Positions 34,351-46,482 of a DNA stretch of 64,000 bases are shown here, piece after piece. The number at the start of each line of letters is the position of its first letter. The stretch's first letter is position 1. The position numbers and the translations under genes were made by a program. The stretch is taken from assembly GCA_015847255.1 (NCBI GenBank), contig JADLZK010001918.1, positions 434,001-498,000 of the forward strand, read 5' to 3'. Origin of the DNA: Hyparrhenia diplandra. Lineage: Eukaryota; Streptophyta; Magnoliopsida; Poales; Poaceae. Below the pieces are notes generated by a model. That model had not been told where the DNA came from. It saw only the letters and a program-made list of their open reading frames with translations, and did no database searches.

Positions 34351-37300
34351 CTGCGTTTTTTTTTCGGCGAAATTTCACCGAAAAACCCGAAATTTCGCTT
34401 CTATCGGCGGGTGCCGAAAAAATTTCCATGCCGGCCAAAAATTTCAGGCAAATTTGGCCTCCAGCGCCAAATCGTGGCGCCAAAAGCCCAGTTGCCGCCG
34501 TCCAGCCCAACTTGTACCCACGAATGTCACCCCCAACCCTAAATTCACTTTCTTTTCCCCAAATCGACCTCAGCAGCGTTGCCGCCCTCACGGCGGCGCC
34601 CGAGCGCGGCCACCACCCCCTCCCCCCCCCCGCGAGTGCGCCACCACCTCTCTCCCTACTCCCGTGTGCGCCCACCCTGCCAGCTCTCCCCGCCCGTGCC
34701 GGCGCGCCCACCGGCTCTCCTCGACTGTCCCGGAGGCCGGCGCCAGTCCGTGCCGGCTTCAGCGAGGGTGGGCCGTTGGGGAGGAGACGGAGGAGGTGCT
34801 GCCGACGGCGGCGTCATCTCCAGTCGCTACCACAAGCAAGCTGGTGCACACCACCCGCTAGGTCCTGAGGGCCACTGCCACCTCCGGTAGCAGACAGTGA
34901 GTACCAAATACCAATGTGCCATTTGTGTTTCAGTAGTTCAGTTCCTGCAGATTGCTTATTCAATTTTCAGTCTGCTTTAGTGTTGCATTGACCTGATGTG
35001 TGACTGCATCTCTGCAAGTGGAAGGATTATTAGAAGGTTTTGATTTTGTGCTGTTCGATTGCTATTATCTGAATGCCATATTGATTTTGTTATGCTGTGG
35101 TTTTTCAAATAAAATCAGTCACGACAAAATGTTACTACGATTAGTGGAAAGTTTAATAGATGAAATTTTTTGTTTTATTTATCTGGACCAAACTGTCCAC
35201 CTAGCGAAGTCATGCAATATTTGTATAATCTGGTATAAATAAATGTGCATTGTCATCCAGTTCTAGTACAATGGCAGAAGGATATAAGTTAGGATGGAGT
35301 TAACTCTATGTTTCATTTTGAGGTGCATGAAAAATAGATAGAAGGTTCAGATCATTTAATTTGTATGTTTACTGTTTTGAATAGTTCTCACATGGTATGT
35401 GTAATTCAACATTTTTCTATTGATGTCAGTGGCGGGCAGGAACCAGAACATCAGGATACAAGAACCAGATCCCAATGCTATTGGTGGGCAAGACAGAACG
35501 GCGCGGCAGAGCACCAATGTGGAACCAAGGGGAAGAGAAAGGTCCTTGATGGTGGGCGTGATAGCTACTCCGGTGTAGCCGGCGATATTGTGAGGACCGA
35601 AAAAGGTCAGCTTGCATATCTTAATTTTAGTTCAATATAAGGTAAATCACAATTTGCTACCAAGTTAATTTATTTTCTTTCTTTTTTTGAACTGTAGGGG
35701 CTGAGGTGCGTCTACGAGGACCAATTACAAATGCTTGGAGCCATGGAGATAAGTGGAAAAACAATGGTTTCAGTTGTGCCTATTGTTCATGTAAAAGGGA
35801 CAGTGGAGGTGTGACTCGTCTCAGGAATCATCTAGCTGGATTGGCGGGGGATGTGGTGCCATGCCAAAATGTGCCAAAGTTTGTGAGGAATATAATGTTG
35901 GGAATGAGTGCAGCAGGGAAAAAGAAAAGGGCAGATGCTAAGGAACATCGTCTCTATGTGGAAAAGGCAATCCTGGAGGAAGCTTATGGAGATGCTCGAA
36001 GGTCCACCATTCCTCGTGATGAGGATGGGCGGGTTGAATGGACAATAAGGGAATCACTGAGAGGTACAGGGAGGTCAAGTGTTGACTATTCACCATTGTT
36101 TGGCGAAAACAGCAGCAGCCCACCTGTAGATCGTGAAAGATGCAATAGTAACACTCCACCATTAGGGAGAGCAAGTGGCTCGGGGAATCAGACTACAATT
36201 AGTAGGTTCTACCGGAGTCCGAGTGTTTCTCAAGCTCATTTTGATTTAGATCTGGCACGCAGCAAGGCACCATCGCAGCCAAGGGTGGACATTATGCTGC
36301 AGGGGGATTCCAAAACTAGGCTAGGAAAAATTTGGTCAAAGTGGTTCGAAGCCAATGATATTGCTGGTAGGAAAGCTGACTGCCCATATTTTGCATCAGC
36401 CATTAAATTAACTCAACAGCTTGGAGAAGGAGTGGCTATTCCAACGGGAAAAGAGATAGATGGACCTTTGTTGGATATGAACTATGAAGACTTGCTAGGT
36501 CAGATGAAAGATCATGAGCAAAATTGGGCTCGATATGGAGTGACGGTGATGTGTGATTCATGGACTGGACCATACAGGATGTGCATTATCAATTTTATGG
36601 TATTTTGCAATGGCCGCATGTTTTCCATAGTTCTGTGGATGCAACAGGTTATTCCCAAAAAGGCTGCATTTCTTTATGGGCATATTAAAAAGGTTGTTGA
36701 AGATGATATTGGGGCAAAGAATGTTGTTCAGATTGTGACTGATAATGGTTCCAACTACAAGGCAGCTTGCAAGCAACTTATAGCTGAACATCCACATATC
36801 ACTTGGCAGCCATGTGCAGCACATACTATCAACTTGATGTTGAAAGAAATATCAACTTTTCCTGAGGTTGATGAAGTAGTGCGAAGTGCACAACGGATGT
36901 GTAAATTCTTCCACAGCCATAATAGGTAAATTCTTTGATAGCTATAATGTCTAAATTTTTGTGGTTTATCTTATATCTGCTGAACATTCATTTGTTCATG
37001 TACAAGTGCAGCTGACATGTCCTTATTTTTCTAGGCTTCATGCTACCATGAAAGAAAAGATTGGTGGAGAATTGACTCGATGGAACGCCACCAGATTTGG
37101 CACAGTTTTCTTATTCTTGCAGAGTTTTTGGGACAGAAAAGACAAGTTTCAAGCATGGATGGTGTCCAATGATTGGAAAAATAGTGAATGGAAAGATGAT
37201 CCAAGATATGATTTCACATATGACTGCTTGACAAGTAGGGTGTGGTGGGAAGATGTGGAGTTGGTGTTGAAAGCTGTCACACCACTTTATTCTGTGCTTC

Positions 37301-39457
37301 GATTTGCTGATCAGCAGAAGAATGGGACAATATCTGGATTCATTCAAGGATGTTGAAAGCTCAGAAGGAAATATTTGGTAAATTGAAGCATGATAAAAAG
37401 CTACAAAGAATCTCCTAGATAGAATCAATGAAGTAATAAATCGGAGAACTCGATATCTTCTCAATGAAACTCTCATGTTTGCAGGTACATAATTGCGAAC
37501 TTCGATATGTCAACATCTTAATATTATTAGCTGTTGCAATCTATTTCAGTTGTTGGAATTTGCTAACTAATATTTTATTTATCTATCCCCATTCCTAGCT
37601 GCTGCACTTGATCCTGAAGCGTTGTATAACTCTAAAATTGCTCGACATCATTCTGCTGTACTAGCTGTAGTTGTTGCACTCAAAAAGTTAGCAAGCTCGC
37701 CAGAAGAGGCATCAAAAGCTATTGACCAGTTCACGAACATATTCAGTCAAAAGAAATTGTTATTTGGATCATTAGAGGCTCGGAGCTCAGCACTCCGTGG
37801 TCAAACCACTCCAGGTATTATATTTTCTTGGTCAAACTTGTCTGCATACTTGTTTTTGTAAACTAGGTGCTAAATTCAATCAATGCACTGCAGCTGATTG
37901 GTGGATTTCATATGGGGGTCAGTGCAAAGATTTACAGAAACTTGCAATACGCATTGTCTCACAATGCATTTCATCAAGTGGCTGTGAGAGCGAAACTGGA
38001 GTACTTTTGCTTTGGTTCATACTAAATTGAGAAATAAGCTGAGTTATGACAAGCTTATGAAGTTGGTCTATGTTCACTATAATCTGAAGCTGTACATACA
38101 ACAACATGAAGCTGATTTCCAAAGCCTTAGAGAAAAGGAGTCAGATCCATATAGTTTGATGATGGATGCTGCTTTTTTGATGAAGCCAACCCCATCATGG
38201 ATTGGTTGTGCCACTCTATGTCTGAGTCTACACCGGTACTAGATGAATATGATCTTGAGGATGATGATTGGGCCATGCCTGGAGGCTTTCTTATTGATCA
38301 GCTACAAATGGATGTATCAGAAGTGGCTGCATTCAAGAGGAAACTTTCTTTTGGTCAAAATGGCGGTAGTAAGAAAAGGAAGGTGCAAGAGGAAGATGAA
38401 TTTGAAGATGACTCTGATTCAGATTCTCCACAAGGTAGTCCAATATATGTTGAGTCACAGGACAGCAGCTCCGCTAGTTCTTACAATGAAGGTGATTGTG
38501 AGCTTTTTGTTCAAATAAACTGTATCACTTGTGATTTCTGATTAGTGTTAATAACATGTCATTTTGTTGAAAATTTGTTTTGCTTCCTAGGTGATGATGA
38601 TGTGGAGGGAGACAAAGCTGATGGTGGTATGGTCTGTGTAACCAAAGGAGAATGTGAGTTTCAGTTTGCTTTAGCTATTTTGGTTAATTTCAACATTCAA
38701 GTTTCTTTATAAAATGATTGTGTACGTGCAGGTGCTGGTGGTAGTAAAGTTCGTGTTAGTTCAGGCAATGGGATTGAGAAATCGGTTCATATCCGTCCAA
38801 GGTCAACTAGGACGAAGAAACCAACTCTAAAGAGTGTCAAATATCTTTAAAAGGTTAGATGGAGAATCTCCCCACTGGCTTGGTTATGTATTTATTACCT
38901 TTCAACTTAGTTCTAATAGACTTAGCTGCATAGACCTTACATGTGGAATTGCTGACTTCCACTTTTTGTAGTATATGGATGCTTTAATAGTTAATGGTGA
39001 TGCAAACTGAAGCCCCAAAAGAGAAGGTATGGAGCTGCAGTATATATGGTGCAAGTTCCTGGATTTTGCATATATTTTGGGATGTATGACACTTATCGGT
39101 TGTGTATTTTGGAAATGTAATATTGGGCACTTCGTTGATTTGCAATGCCATGGACAAAGTCTCCATTTAGATGTAATAGTTGGGACTGTTAAGACTATTT
39201 AGGACTGTTAACTATTAATATTTAGGACTGTGCATTATCATGATGCACCGTGTCATGGATATATCAATTATGCGTTATAACTTGTGATATATTGATGTTT
39301 ATTACATGCAAATATGATGCAAGGATTAGATATATATTTAGCTAAACATATCTCAAAAAGAATTTAAAAAATTTAAATTTATTTAAATTTGGTCCGAAAT
39401 TTCGAAATATCGCATTTATCGGCAAGTGCGAAATTTTTTTCCTAAAAAAAAACGCAG
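34351..39457 (+). mobile_element. hAT transposon with BED-finger transposase
   Basis: The ends are CTGCGTTTTTTTTTCGG (34351) and, inverted, CTGCGTTTTTTTTTAGG (39457). Both flanks carry the perfect 8-bp duplication ACATGGAC (34343-34350, 39458-39465), the hAT length. Further inside, both ends carry CGAAATTTCG-type motifs and a TATCGGC motif. The left 34570-34860 is a GC-rich leader. It interrupts the body block that reads CCGAACATGCACC then TATTTCCTAGATTG in other units, so the empty site is known. The 5.1-kb element encodes one decayed transposase. Confidence 0.92.
35424..38850 (+). pseudogene. hAT transposase (BED finger, DUF659-like, dimerisation domain), frameshifted
   Basis: Exons are separated by introns with GT/AG borders. 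35706-36928 encodes a BED-type zinc finger (WKNNGFSCAYC, GGVTRLRNHLAG), a DUF659-like core (YGVTVMCDSWTGPYRMC, VVQIVTDNGSNYKAACK) and PCAAHTINLMLKEI. After TTTCTAG, 37035 onward gives LTRWNATRFGTVFLFLQSFW. 37600-37814 encodes AALDPEALYNSKI. The C-terminal dimerisation region shows ISSSGCE, and in another frame FKVHTKLR-type sequence (VHTKLRNKLSYDKLMKLVYV). Breaks: one base lost near 37350 (ATTCAAGG), another near 37400, and a 2-base AG gain near 37989 in the conserved Cys-Glu-Arg-Asn-Trp motif. The last exons (38591 onward, 38732-38850) end at TAA 38848-38850. Not functional as it stands. Confidence 0.88.
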
Positions 39458-39465
39458 ACATGGAC

Positions 39466-39786
39466 AGGTCTTCTAGATTGTTTCATGCATTTTACATATA
39501 GTTGGGGGCAATATGCACCTACTACCTTAGTTGTTGCACCCCTGGATGAAATTTATTCATATCGGTTGACCTCATCTCCCCGAAGTGAACTCTTTATACC
39601 AAGTAATTGCAGCAGAAACTGCAAACATGCACATCCCATTGGTTCACTGACTTCTAACTAGATCAACCCCGCGCATACTCGCAGTGACGATCGCACTCAA
39701 ACTGAAACTGCTGATGCATCCCATTCCTATTCGTTTCTCCATTGAATTCCTATGCGGTGTCTGCATTATATAGTTTTTCTTGTGGG
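39466..39786 (-). ncRNA. Candidate PHAS-like locus F
   Basis: The site is 39708-39729 (CTGCTGATGCATCCCATTCC plus TA). CTATATATAG at 39816-39825 is only 87 bp away because part of the leader is deleted. A second promoter-like block with CTATATATAG follows at 40009-40018, and CTATAAATAG at 40132-40141. The body is split by the hAT element and continues left of 34350. A predicted phase starts at 39717. Confidence 0.45.
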
Positions 39787-40284
39787 TTTCCACTTAACAC
39801 CAGGAAGCGGTGCAGCTATATATAGATTGTTACCCCAGAGGCGGTGTAATGGCCAAAAGGACCTTGAACATTAATTTCTGGAATGTGATTGTTGAGTGAG
39901 GAGCATGATTGAGTCGACTATGGTGCGCTTACATGGATTATTGTTTTTTTGCGTTTCCACTTTGCACCAAGAAGCAACTGTGCTTCTGCTGCCCTCAAAA
40001 TTGTGCCGCTATATATAGAGTGCCATCTGAAGGCTGAAAGGACCTCGAATATTCCTAGAACATAGTTGCATTAATATAACTGCAGAGCATGACATACTCT
40101 AGACTATGGGCATTCACCTTACATGCCTCACCTATAAATAGGACAGCATTGTACATGATTTCACATATGAGAAAAATCAACTCAGATGTGTTTGGTTTGA
40201 GGAATCACACAATTTTATATTTAGTGGAATGGCTCCGTTCGACATATACTAGAACTAATACCTACTAGCTAATGAGAAATGAGG

Positions 40285-40651
40285 GAAAAAAAATTGGGTA
40301 TGGAAATGTCGTACCGTGCGCCGGTACGAACCCCCACGTGGCCTCTTCTAATTGGCTAGCGAGTCCCAGGCCGCACGTCACCTTCCGTCCTGTGCCGCAT
40401 GCCCACTTCGGCTCGTTCAGGTACACATCTGATCTGGATTTCAGGCCACACATGAGCGCTCGATTGGTTAGGCCACGCGGCAGACATCGAGAGGAGGTCG
40501 CACAGAAGGCACCGTATGGCAGGACCGACATGTGATCTGGATTTCAGGCCACAAATGAGTGCTCAATGGGTTAGAGGCCACGCGACAGACATCAAGAGGG
40601 GGTCGTATGCAATGCTCCGTATGGCAGGGCCACACCCCAGTTTTTTTTTCC
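40285..40651. mobile_element. Short non-autonomous MULE
   Basis: A perfect 9-bp duplication GAAATGAGG flanks it (40276-40284, 40652-40660). The ends GAAAAAAAATTGGGTATGG and, inverted, GGAAAAAAAAACTGGGGTG resemble the MULE at 5557 (GGAAAAACTGGGGTA). Internally, GATCTGGATTTCAGGCCACA and the following roughly 90 bp occur twice (about 40433-40525 and 40538-40640). It has no coding capacity. Confidence 0.8.
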
Positions 40652-40660
40652 GAAATGAGG

Positions 40661-41250
40661 CGACGATGCATCAACCTATTCCATTCCAAGAACAAACAAA
40701 AAAAGAGGAGAATATAATGGACTAACCCATTCACTAAAATTTGGAACATTTTAAAATATCAAATGTCTTAATAAAAATTGGTGGTAGTAGTACTATTTTA
40801 ACTTTTTATGTGGGAAAACTACTTCTTTCTTCCGTTTTCGCCTGTCTTTAACTGTTGCAGCACTTCCATTATATAGGAAGGAGAAAGGACACGCTAGGGA
40901 GTCCTAGGAATACCACCTACCTGCTACAGTACATCTCATCTTCGAGCCTGTCTATTCTGTATCCGTTTGTAATTTGTGTCTAGAGACTCTCTATTCTCCT
41001 TCGAGCCTTCGTCAGCTTCGTCCTAGAGGGCTTGGAACGCCATGAACACGCAGGTTCTCTCACACCATCGTGCCTAGACCCTCAAGATGAGGCTCCAATC
41101 TGTTATAGAAATACTATAAATCTATTTCTTGTTTGCAGCCACAGCTGTAGTTGCTGCAAAAATCTGCAGAGAGCACACTCATTATTCTGTAATATCACAT
41201 TCGATTATTTTCCTAGTCTAGGCATGAACCACGAAGAAACAAATTAAAGC
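40661..41250. other. Unit fragments, no gene
   Basis: AT-rich sequence, then a piece (41130-41250) resembling the unit block GTTTGCAGCCACAGCTG seen at 51240, 52980 and 57390. No site or promoter is visible. Confidence 0.4.
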
Positions 41251-41960
41251 TTGACAAATACGAGAAACTTGGGAATTAACTCGTAGCACATCATCTGATT
41301 GCATACATCTACCAGGTCATGAACATAGTCAGGGGAAAGAGTGAACTAGAGTTTCTAAAGTATCACAACAATTGATATCTCCTCCATCATCGCAAAAGTT
41401 CTAAATCATGACCATGGCCCTATTGTTAATGCCAGCAGAGCATGTCCAGCTGCTTTGCCTTTTTTTCACAAAAAAATCACATATTCACTCCATCCTTCCA
41501 TGAAAATACAAACAGAGGCCAGAGCACATTACTAGCTGCAAGAACTGAAGGTTAAGACTGAGTACAATAAAATTCACATGTTCGCATAATTGTTCCATCA
41601 CCAGTGTGAGCATGCATCGACCAAAAATCCTCCTCTGTGGTGGTGTCATAATCCATACCTGTTGATGTGGGCGCTATATTGATTGGAACAGCTCTTGCAC
41701 TGGTCGGTTCAAAATTGTTGCGTCCCCACAGGACTATTCTAACGTGCACACATGGGTAACTACTGCCACTGGCGATGGTGAAGAAACTTGATGTTTAATT
41801 GCTGATGCATCCCATCCCTATTATTATCCCAATCCTATGTATTAGAATCCTTTCGCAGCAGGGTCATCTCAACTGAATTCCCTTTGCCATGCTTCCTCTC
41901 GAGTCCTCATCAAGAGGTTGGTGATTTTGCATAAGAGTACCGCCGGCCTCCTTAAAAAAT
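41250..41960 (-). ncRNA. Candidate PHAS-like locus G (type-2 leader)
   Basis: The site is 41799-41820 (TTGCTGATGCATCCCATCCC plus TA). The sequence to its right is the type-2 leader (CGCAGCAGGGTCATC, GAATTCCCTTTGCCATGCT), as at 1260-1320, but the TATA-like stretch there is replaced by CTTCCTCTCGAG. The body is type 1 (TTTCTAAAGTATCACAA, CATCCTTCCATGAAAATA). A hybrid unit. A predicted phase starts at 41808. Confidence 0.4.
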
Positions 41961-41999
41961 GTGTGCACAGTTGCATAAGAGTACCGCCGGCCTTCTATT

Positions 42000-42560
42000 A
42001 CTGGTTCAACAAGTAAACTGTCATTTATTTTTGTTTTCTCATTGATTCAGCAGCCACCAGGTAGGAGGTTACATTCAGAGCACAATATTGCAAATGGGGC
42101 GCGTGAATACATATGCGCTACTGAGCATGTTGCTAGAATGGTTGTTACAACCTGCACCTAATGCATCAACATTCCTATATTATAGGCATTACACGCGCAT
42201 GTACACACACTCACATATATATACCCGGAATACATGAATGACATGTAACACGCTCGTTTTAAACCTCAGTAAAATAAATTCAATATAAAATTGCTGCTTC
42301 GTTGGCTGACAGTGGGTCTGTACACTCGTGTGATGCACAAATAAAGGTCTTGCCGGCACAGAGAGATGAGAGTCCAATCTCTTGATGAATCAGGTTCCCA
42401 CCATGAACTAACCTCACCAATAGTTGCCATTGATTTATCTTGTTACTGCCATGATCTATATAATTGCACAGACCGGAATCCCAAATTGTCTTGAGTACCA
42501 AATCCACAAGGACCGAGGAAATGATATATCTACACCTACTTGTTTAAACAAAGACGCGCA
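42000..42560 (-). repeat. Type-2/type-3 unit fragment
   Basis: It matches 1480-1900 and 13490-13880. The type-3 diverged site is at 42379-42400 (CTCTTGATGAATCAGGTTC plus CCA). No gene is seen. Confidence 0.55.
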
Positions 42561-42839
42561 CTGTGTCTGTGCGAATTTCCCCAAAGTGTCATCCTGAGTT
42601 TGCACAGTGATTGACGCTTGTGCTCAAGTCTTGGCTGTTCTTCTCCTGAAAAAACTCTTGGCTGTTCCACTTAAACCTTGGATGAACAGAGGATCCTGAA
42701 TCTGTAACCTCGAGGAATCATCAAACACAAATGCAATCGGGTCTGCGTCTGCCACAAACAAGCTACGACACGGAACCTCATGATAAGCATGACGTGCCAG
42801 TGTGCAAGTCAACAGATGAAAAGAAAGCTAGGACTGTTG

Positions 42840-43288
42840 TGGGCCTTTTGGTAGCTTGATAACTCAACAGGCAACGGTTTGCAGGGTCGTTCAACCAAAT
42901 TAAGCATTTATGGTAATTTGCACCTACTTGTCTAGTTGTTATTCAATACTGAAGTCCATCCTCATTTGCACAAATCATTTCATTACTTCTCTTTTCCGGT
43001 CAAGTGAACTCTGTAGACCAAGCAGGGGAAACTCTATACAAATGGAACAGATCATGCCTTCAACCAGTACTGTGACAAATACTATTGCAAAGCCGAATAT
43101 TAAATGGTAGATGCATAGTGCTATATCATAGTTAACGTTTAGGAACTAGTCCCCTGGAGGTGGCGTTCACATATCACAGAGAAGATGTCTCCTCCGATGC
43201 TTGTGTAGACATGGACAGGACCATTCCGAAATTAACAGACATGGCCATTGCAAGATGCACACATTGGTTACGCTCCCCCTTTGGAGAT
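42840..43288 (-). ncRNA. Candidate PHAS-like locus H, body part
   Basis: Type-1 body sequence (TTTTGGTAGCTTGATAAC, AGTGAACTCTGTAGACCAAG) runs up to the Tourist-like insertion at 43289-44212 and continues to the site beyond it. Confidence 0.4.
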
Positions 43289-43291
43289 TTA

Positions 43292-44209
43292 GGGCGTGTT
43301 TGGCAGAGCTCCACGCAGCCTCAGATCCAAAAAATCAGCTCCGCTCCGTATTTTTCTAGCCAAACACTTCTGCCCCAACAACTCCACCAAGGATTTGCTC
43401 AAAAAAATGGTGGAGCAGCCCTCAAATCCTTGGATTTCACGGAGAACCTCAAAGGGTGCTCCACCAAATCCATATTTCCGGAGTTGGGGTAAATTACCCA
43501 CCACCGCCACCGATAAGTGGAAAATGATAGGTTTTTTTTTTTCCTTTTCGGACGCTCTTGTTCCCACGGTGATTCAGCCGGGGTGGGGGGGGGGGGGGGG
43601 CATCATCATCTGCGGCTACCAAAATGCTTGGCCGCCGATGCAGGTGTGCAATCCAGCCCGCGTGGTGTCCGGGCGAGTCGCGGCGTGAAGTCGCCGAGTC
43701 AGCCGATGAGCCGCCACCAACTGCCATCGCCGCCCAACCCTCGTCGCGTCCACTCACGATTTGTGCCTGTGCTCGCAGCCGCGCGAGCGAGCGCTGCCGG
43801 GGAAGAAGATCGGTGCGGGGCGGCCTCGGTGCTCTCCCCGCAGGTCCCTCCCGGCACTGCCCGCCCGACCAGCCACCTACGCTGCCGCCCTGAACCGCCC
43901 CGAAGCGCTGCCCGTCCCATCCCAAGCCCCGTTCGTGCTGTATACGTGAAGAGGAAGAAGAGAAGGAAATAATTTCAATTTGATTTCACTCTCGAGGTTC
44001 CTCATGAAAGATGACCAGAGAGTTTTTTCTTTTCTATTCTCATGGCATGCGGGCCCTAGCTACATGTCATTGGGATGGTGGAAAATCTGAGCTATACCAA
44101 ATGCTTTTCCGGATCACAAATCCACGGTGAAGCTGCTCCATGGTGGAGTTGCGCGGATCTCGCAACTTTGGACCGATTTTTTCAGAGCTGGAGCTCGCCA
44201 AACACGCCC
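43292..44209. mobile_element. Tourist-like (PIF/Harbinger) non-autonomous element with GC-rich core
   Basis: The ends are GGGCGTGTTTGGCAGAGCTC (43292) and, inverted, GGGCGTGTTTGGCGAGCTCC (44209). TTA flanks both sides (43289-43291, 44210-44212), the duplication used by PIF/Harbinger elements. Inner sequences on both sides contain GGAGCAGC- and GGTGGAG-type repeats. The core (43560-43960) is GC-rich with a G run and could be captured gene sequence. It has no transposase. Confidence 0.85.
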
Positions 44210-44386
44210 TTAATTGCGACTTGACCTTTAATTGCTGATGCATCCCATGCCTATTATTTGGCATCTCTTCAATGGTCACCATTGAATTCCTAGGTCTGTG
44301 CATCATACTAATCTCCCGATCTGCAGTTTCACACTAGTCCACATAGTTTTCTTATGTGTTTGTACTTTGCACCGTGAAGCAAATGT
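44210..44386 (-). ncRNA. Candidate PHAS-like locus H, leader with site
   Basis: The site is 44232-44253 (TTGCTGATGCATCCCATGCC plus TA). TTATATATAG at 44416-44425 is the presumed TATA box, and CTATAAATG (44501) lies further right. Transcription leftward would enter the Tourist-like element 20 bp after the site. A predicted phase starts at 44241. Confidence 0.45.
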
Positions 44387-44519
44387 TCTTTTCCTGCCTT
44401 ATCTAAATAGTGCAGTTATATATAGAGTCCTACCCTTGTGGCCGATATGATTGTTGAGTCGAGAACGTAGTCTAGACAATGGGTGTTTGTCTTACCTTGC
44501 CTATAAATGCGATGACATT

Positions 44520-45164
44520 GTATATGATTTTCGCATCTCGAGAAAACAGAACTCTTAATTCCAATGTCTCATTTTACTTGGTAACTTCACATGCTAGCCA
44601 CTGAATAACTTGCTTGGTTGATATTTAGTAATGTAGCCCTTTTCCTCCTGAAGATGGACCTACATATATATACAATACATGTGTTCAATCTTGCTGGCTT
44701 CAGATGGGTAAGTCTCTAACTCCACATGGATAACTGAGTTTGTGGCTAAGTGGTAGTTTAATACTAGATACGTTTTGTCGGCAACAATGAACTTACATGC
44801 ATATACAAACTACGACAACAGCTAAGTATATATGTGAACAACACTATAAAGTTATAGGCACCACATCCAACTAGTGGTTGTGACTAATGACCGGTTAACA
44901 CACAGATAGTCACTAGTCTCAATTTTTTTTGTGAAGTGTGAAGAGATTAAAATGAAAGTTGTTACTTTCTTCCGTCCAAAAGTGACAGGTCAATGCAGTT
45001 CTATAATACATATTTTCAGAGATGTGTGAAAATGGGTGCTAGAGGCTGAGCTGCTCATCCACCTCATGCAAGAAAATCCGGACAATCAAGCCCCTAGCTA
45101 CAAACACATTACTAGGACACAGACAAACTACTACGGACTTCATCAATCCAAAATGAAGCACAAG
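44520..45164. other. Right flank of locus H promoter, degenerate
   Basis: It continues the unit consensus (TTGGTTGATATTTA block, then ATTAAAATGAAAGTTGTTACT-like sequence shared with 16415, 59033 and 60480). No gene is seen. Confidence 0.45.
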
Positions 45165-45167
45165 AGA

Positions 45168-45362
45168 ATGGATTGGATTTGTTCTTAACAGGTGTGTCCG
45201 GTAAAACTTTTCAAGAGTTAAGATGAAATATCATCACTATTTATTAACTTAAAAGTGTTTGTCAATTACATATGCAGCGCGGGCCTTGCTCAGGCGCTCC
45301 GGGTTGAAGGAGATAAGGGTGACTTGTTTTTTACTATGTGTCTAGATGACAGACTTGCTTTT
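45168..45362. repeat. Direct repeat, left copy
   Basis: GGATTGGATTTGTTCTTAAC then AGGTGTGTCCGGTAAA through GAAGGAGATAAGGGTGACTT recurs at 46300-46482 with about 10-15 percent difference. Confidence 0.8.
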
Positions 45363-45559
45363 TATTAATTAGTTCTGAAATTGCTAGCATGGTCATCTTC
45401 CACTTCAATTAGCAAGATGAGAAGAAACAATAACACAATAGACAATAACTTTCATTTCGTTGTTGTGTCAAAAAACACTTTGATTTCTTTGCATATATGT
45501 CCCACCTTTATAAACATATGAGCATTATGTGAATTAATTTGCTTTAAATATCAAAATTA

Positions 45560-45840
45560 CCCACCTATACCCAGATGGAGTCGTCTTCTAGCATAATTCG
45601 CTGCTTGGTGGACAGCTGTTGGGTCTGTACTTTGTAGTGCATGGCGAGACTCCGGCATTGGGATTTTGTGATGATGAAGGAAGATGATATCAAGGTTTTG
45701 CTGGCACAGGAAGATGACTTTTATAACTGGACATCCCGAGACTTAAGCGCCTGATGTATCGCATTCCTAACAGGAATGATCCCATTGATTTAGCGTGTTA
45801 CTTCCATAGCATACTCATCATCACCTCCTGAGATTGAGAA
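45560..45840 (-). ncRNA. Candidate PHAS-like locus I (type-3)
   Basis: The site is 45748-45769 (CGCCTGATGTATCGCATTCC plus TA), set in the type-3 frame (TGCTGGCACAGG to its left, CCATTGATTTAGCGTGTTAC to its right). The site overlaps an inverted repeat: GCATTCCT (45761-45768), AAC, AGGAATG (45772-45778). No clear TATA box follows within 200 bp. Confidence 0.35.
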
Positions 45841-46084
45841 TGAGCCATTCCACGCAAAAATGGAGTTCATTTTTTTCTGGGTGTGTAGCCACTGTTGCAT
45901 AGGAAGCATGTGATTTCTTATATCCCTTGGGGGTGTAGACTTCTACACAGGCTCATGCATGTATTATTAATAGAACTTTTTCAAAGTTTCACGCTAACTA
46001 AATAGCACACCTAGGACAAACCATGCAGAAGTACTCTAACATTTTAATAACTAATTGAAGATAGTTTTTTATTTGAAGGTGCAG

Positions 46085-46299
46085 GGGTTCGTGTTACATG
46101 GAATAGACATACAGTTTGCCAACGGTTTCCTCTCGGCAAAGAATAGCTTTGCTGAGGGTACGCCTGCTCCAACTATTGTGCTCTCGGCGAAGCACATTGT
46201 GCCGAGGGTTTCCTTTTCACGGCGTGGACTGCTCGTTTTTTGCCACTCGGCAAAACACTGTACCGTCGACGAAGCCTGTTTTTCCCATAGCGCAGTGGA
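46085..46299. mobile_element. Remnant with CTCGGCAAAG motifs (CACTA-like subterminal sequence)
   Basis: Repeated CTCGGCAAAG, GCTGAGGG, CTCGGCGAAG and GCCGAGGG motifs lie between the two direct repeats. Grass CACTA elements of one group use GCCGAG/CTCGGC subterminal motifs, so a remnant is likely. No CACTA tip was found. Confidence 0.4.
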
Positions 46300-46482
46300 T
46301 TGGATTGGTTTCTTAACAGGTGTGTCTGGTAAATCTATTCAAGTGCTAAGATGAAATATCATCACTTCTTATTAAGTTAAAAGTGTCTGTCAATTCTATG
46401 GGCAGCGACCGGCCTTGCTCAGGCTCTTTGGGTTGAAGGAGATAAGGGTGACTTGCTTTTTTACTGTCTGTTTCTAAAGATT
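46300..46482. repeat. Direct repeat, right copy
   Basis: The partner of 45168-45362. The pair could be the ends of a small element or a local duplication. No flanking short duplication was identified. Confidence 0.7.
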
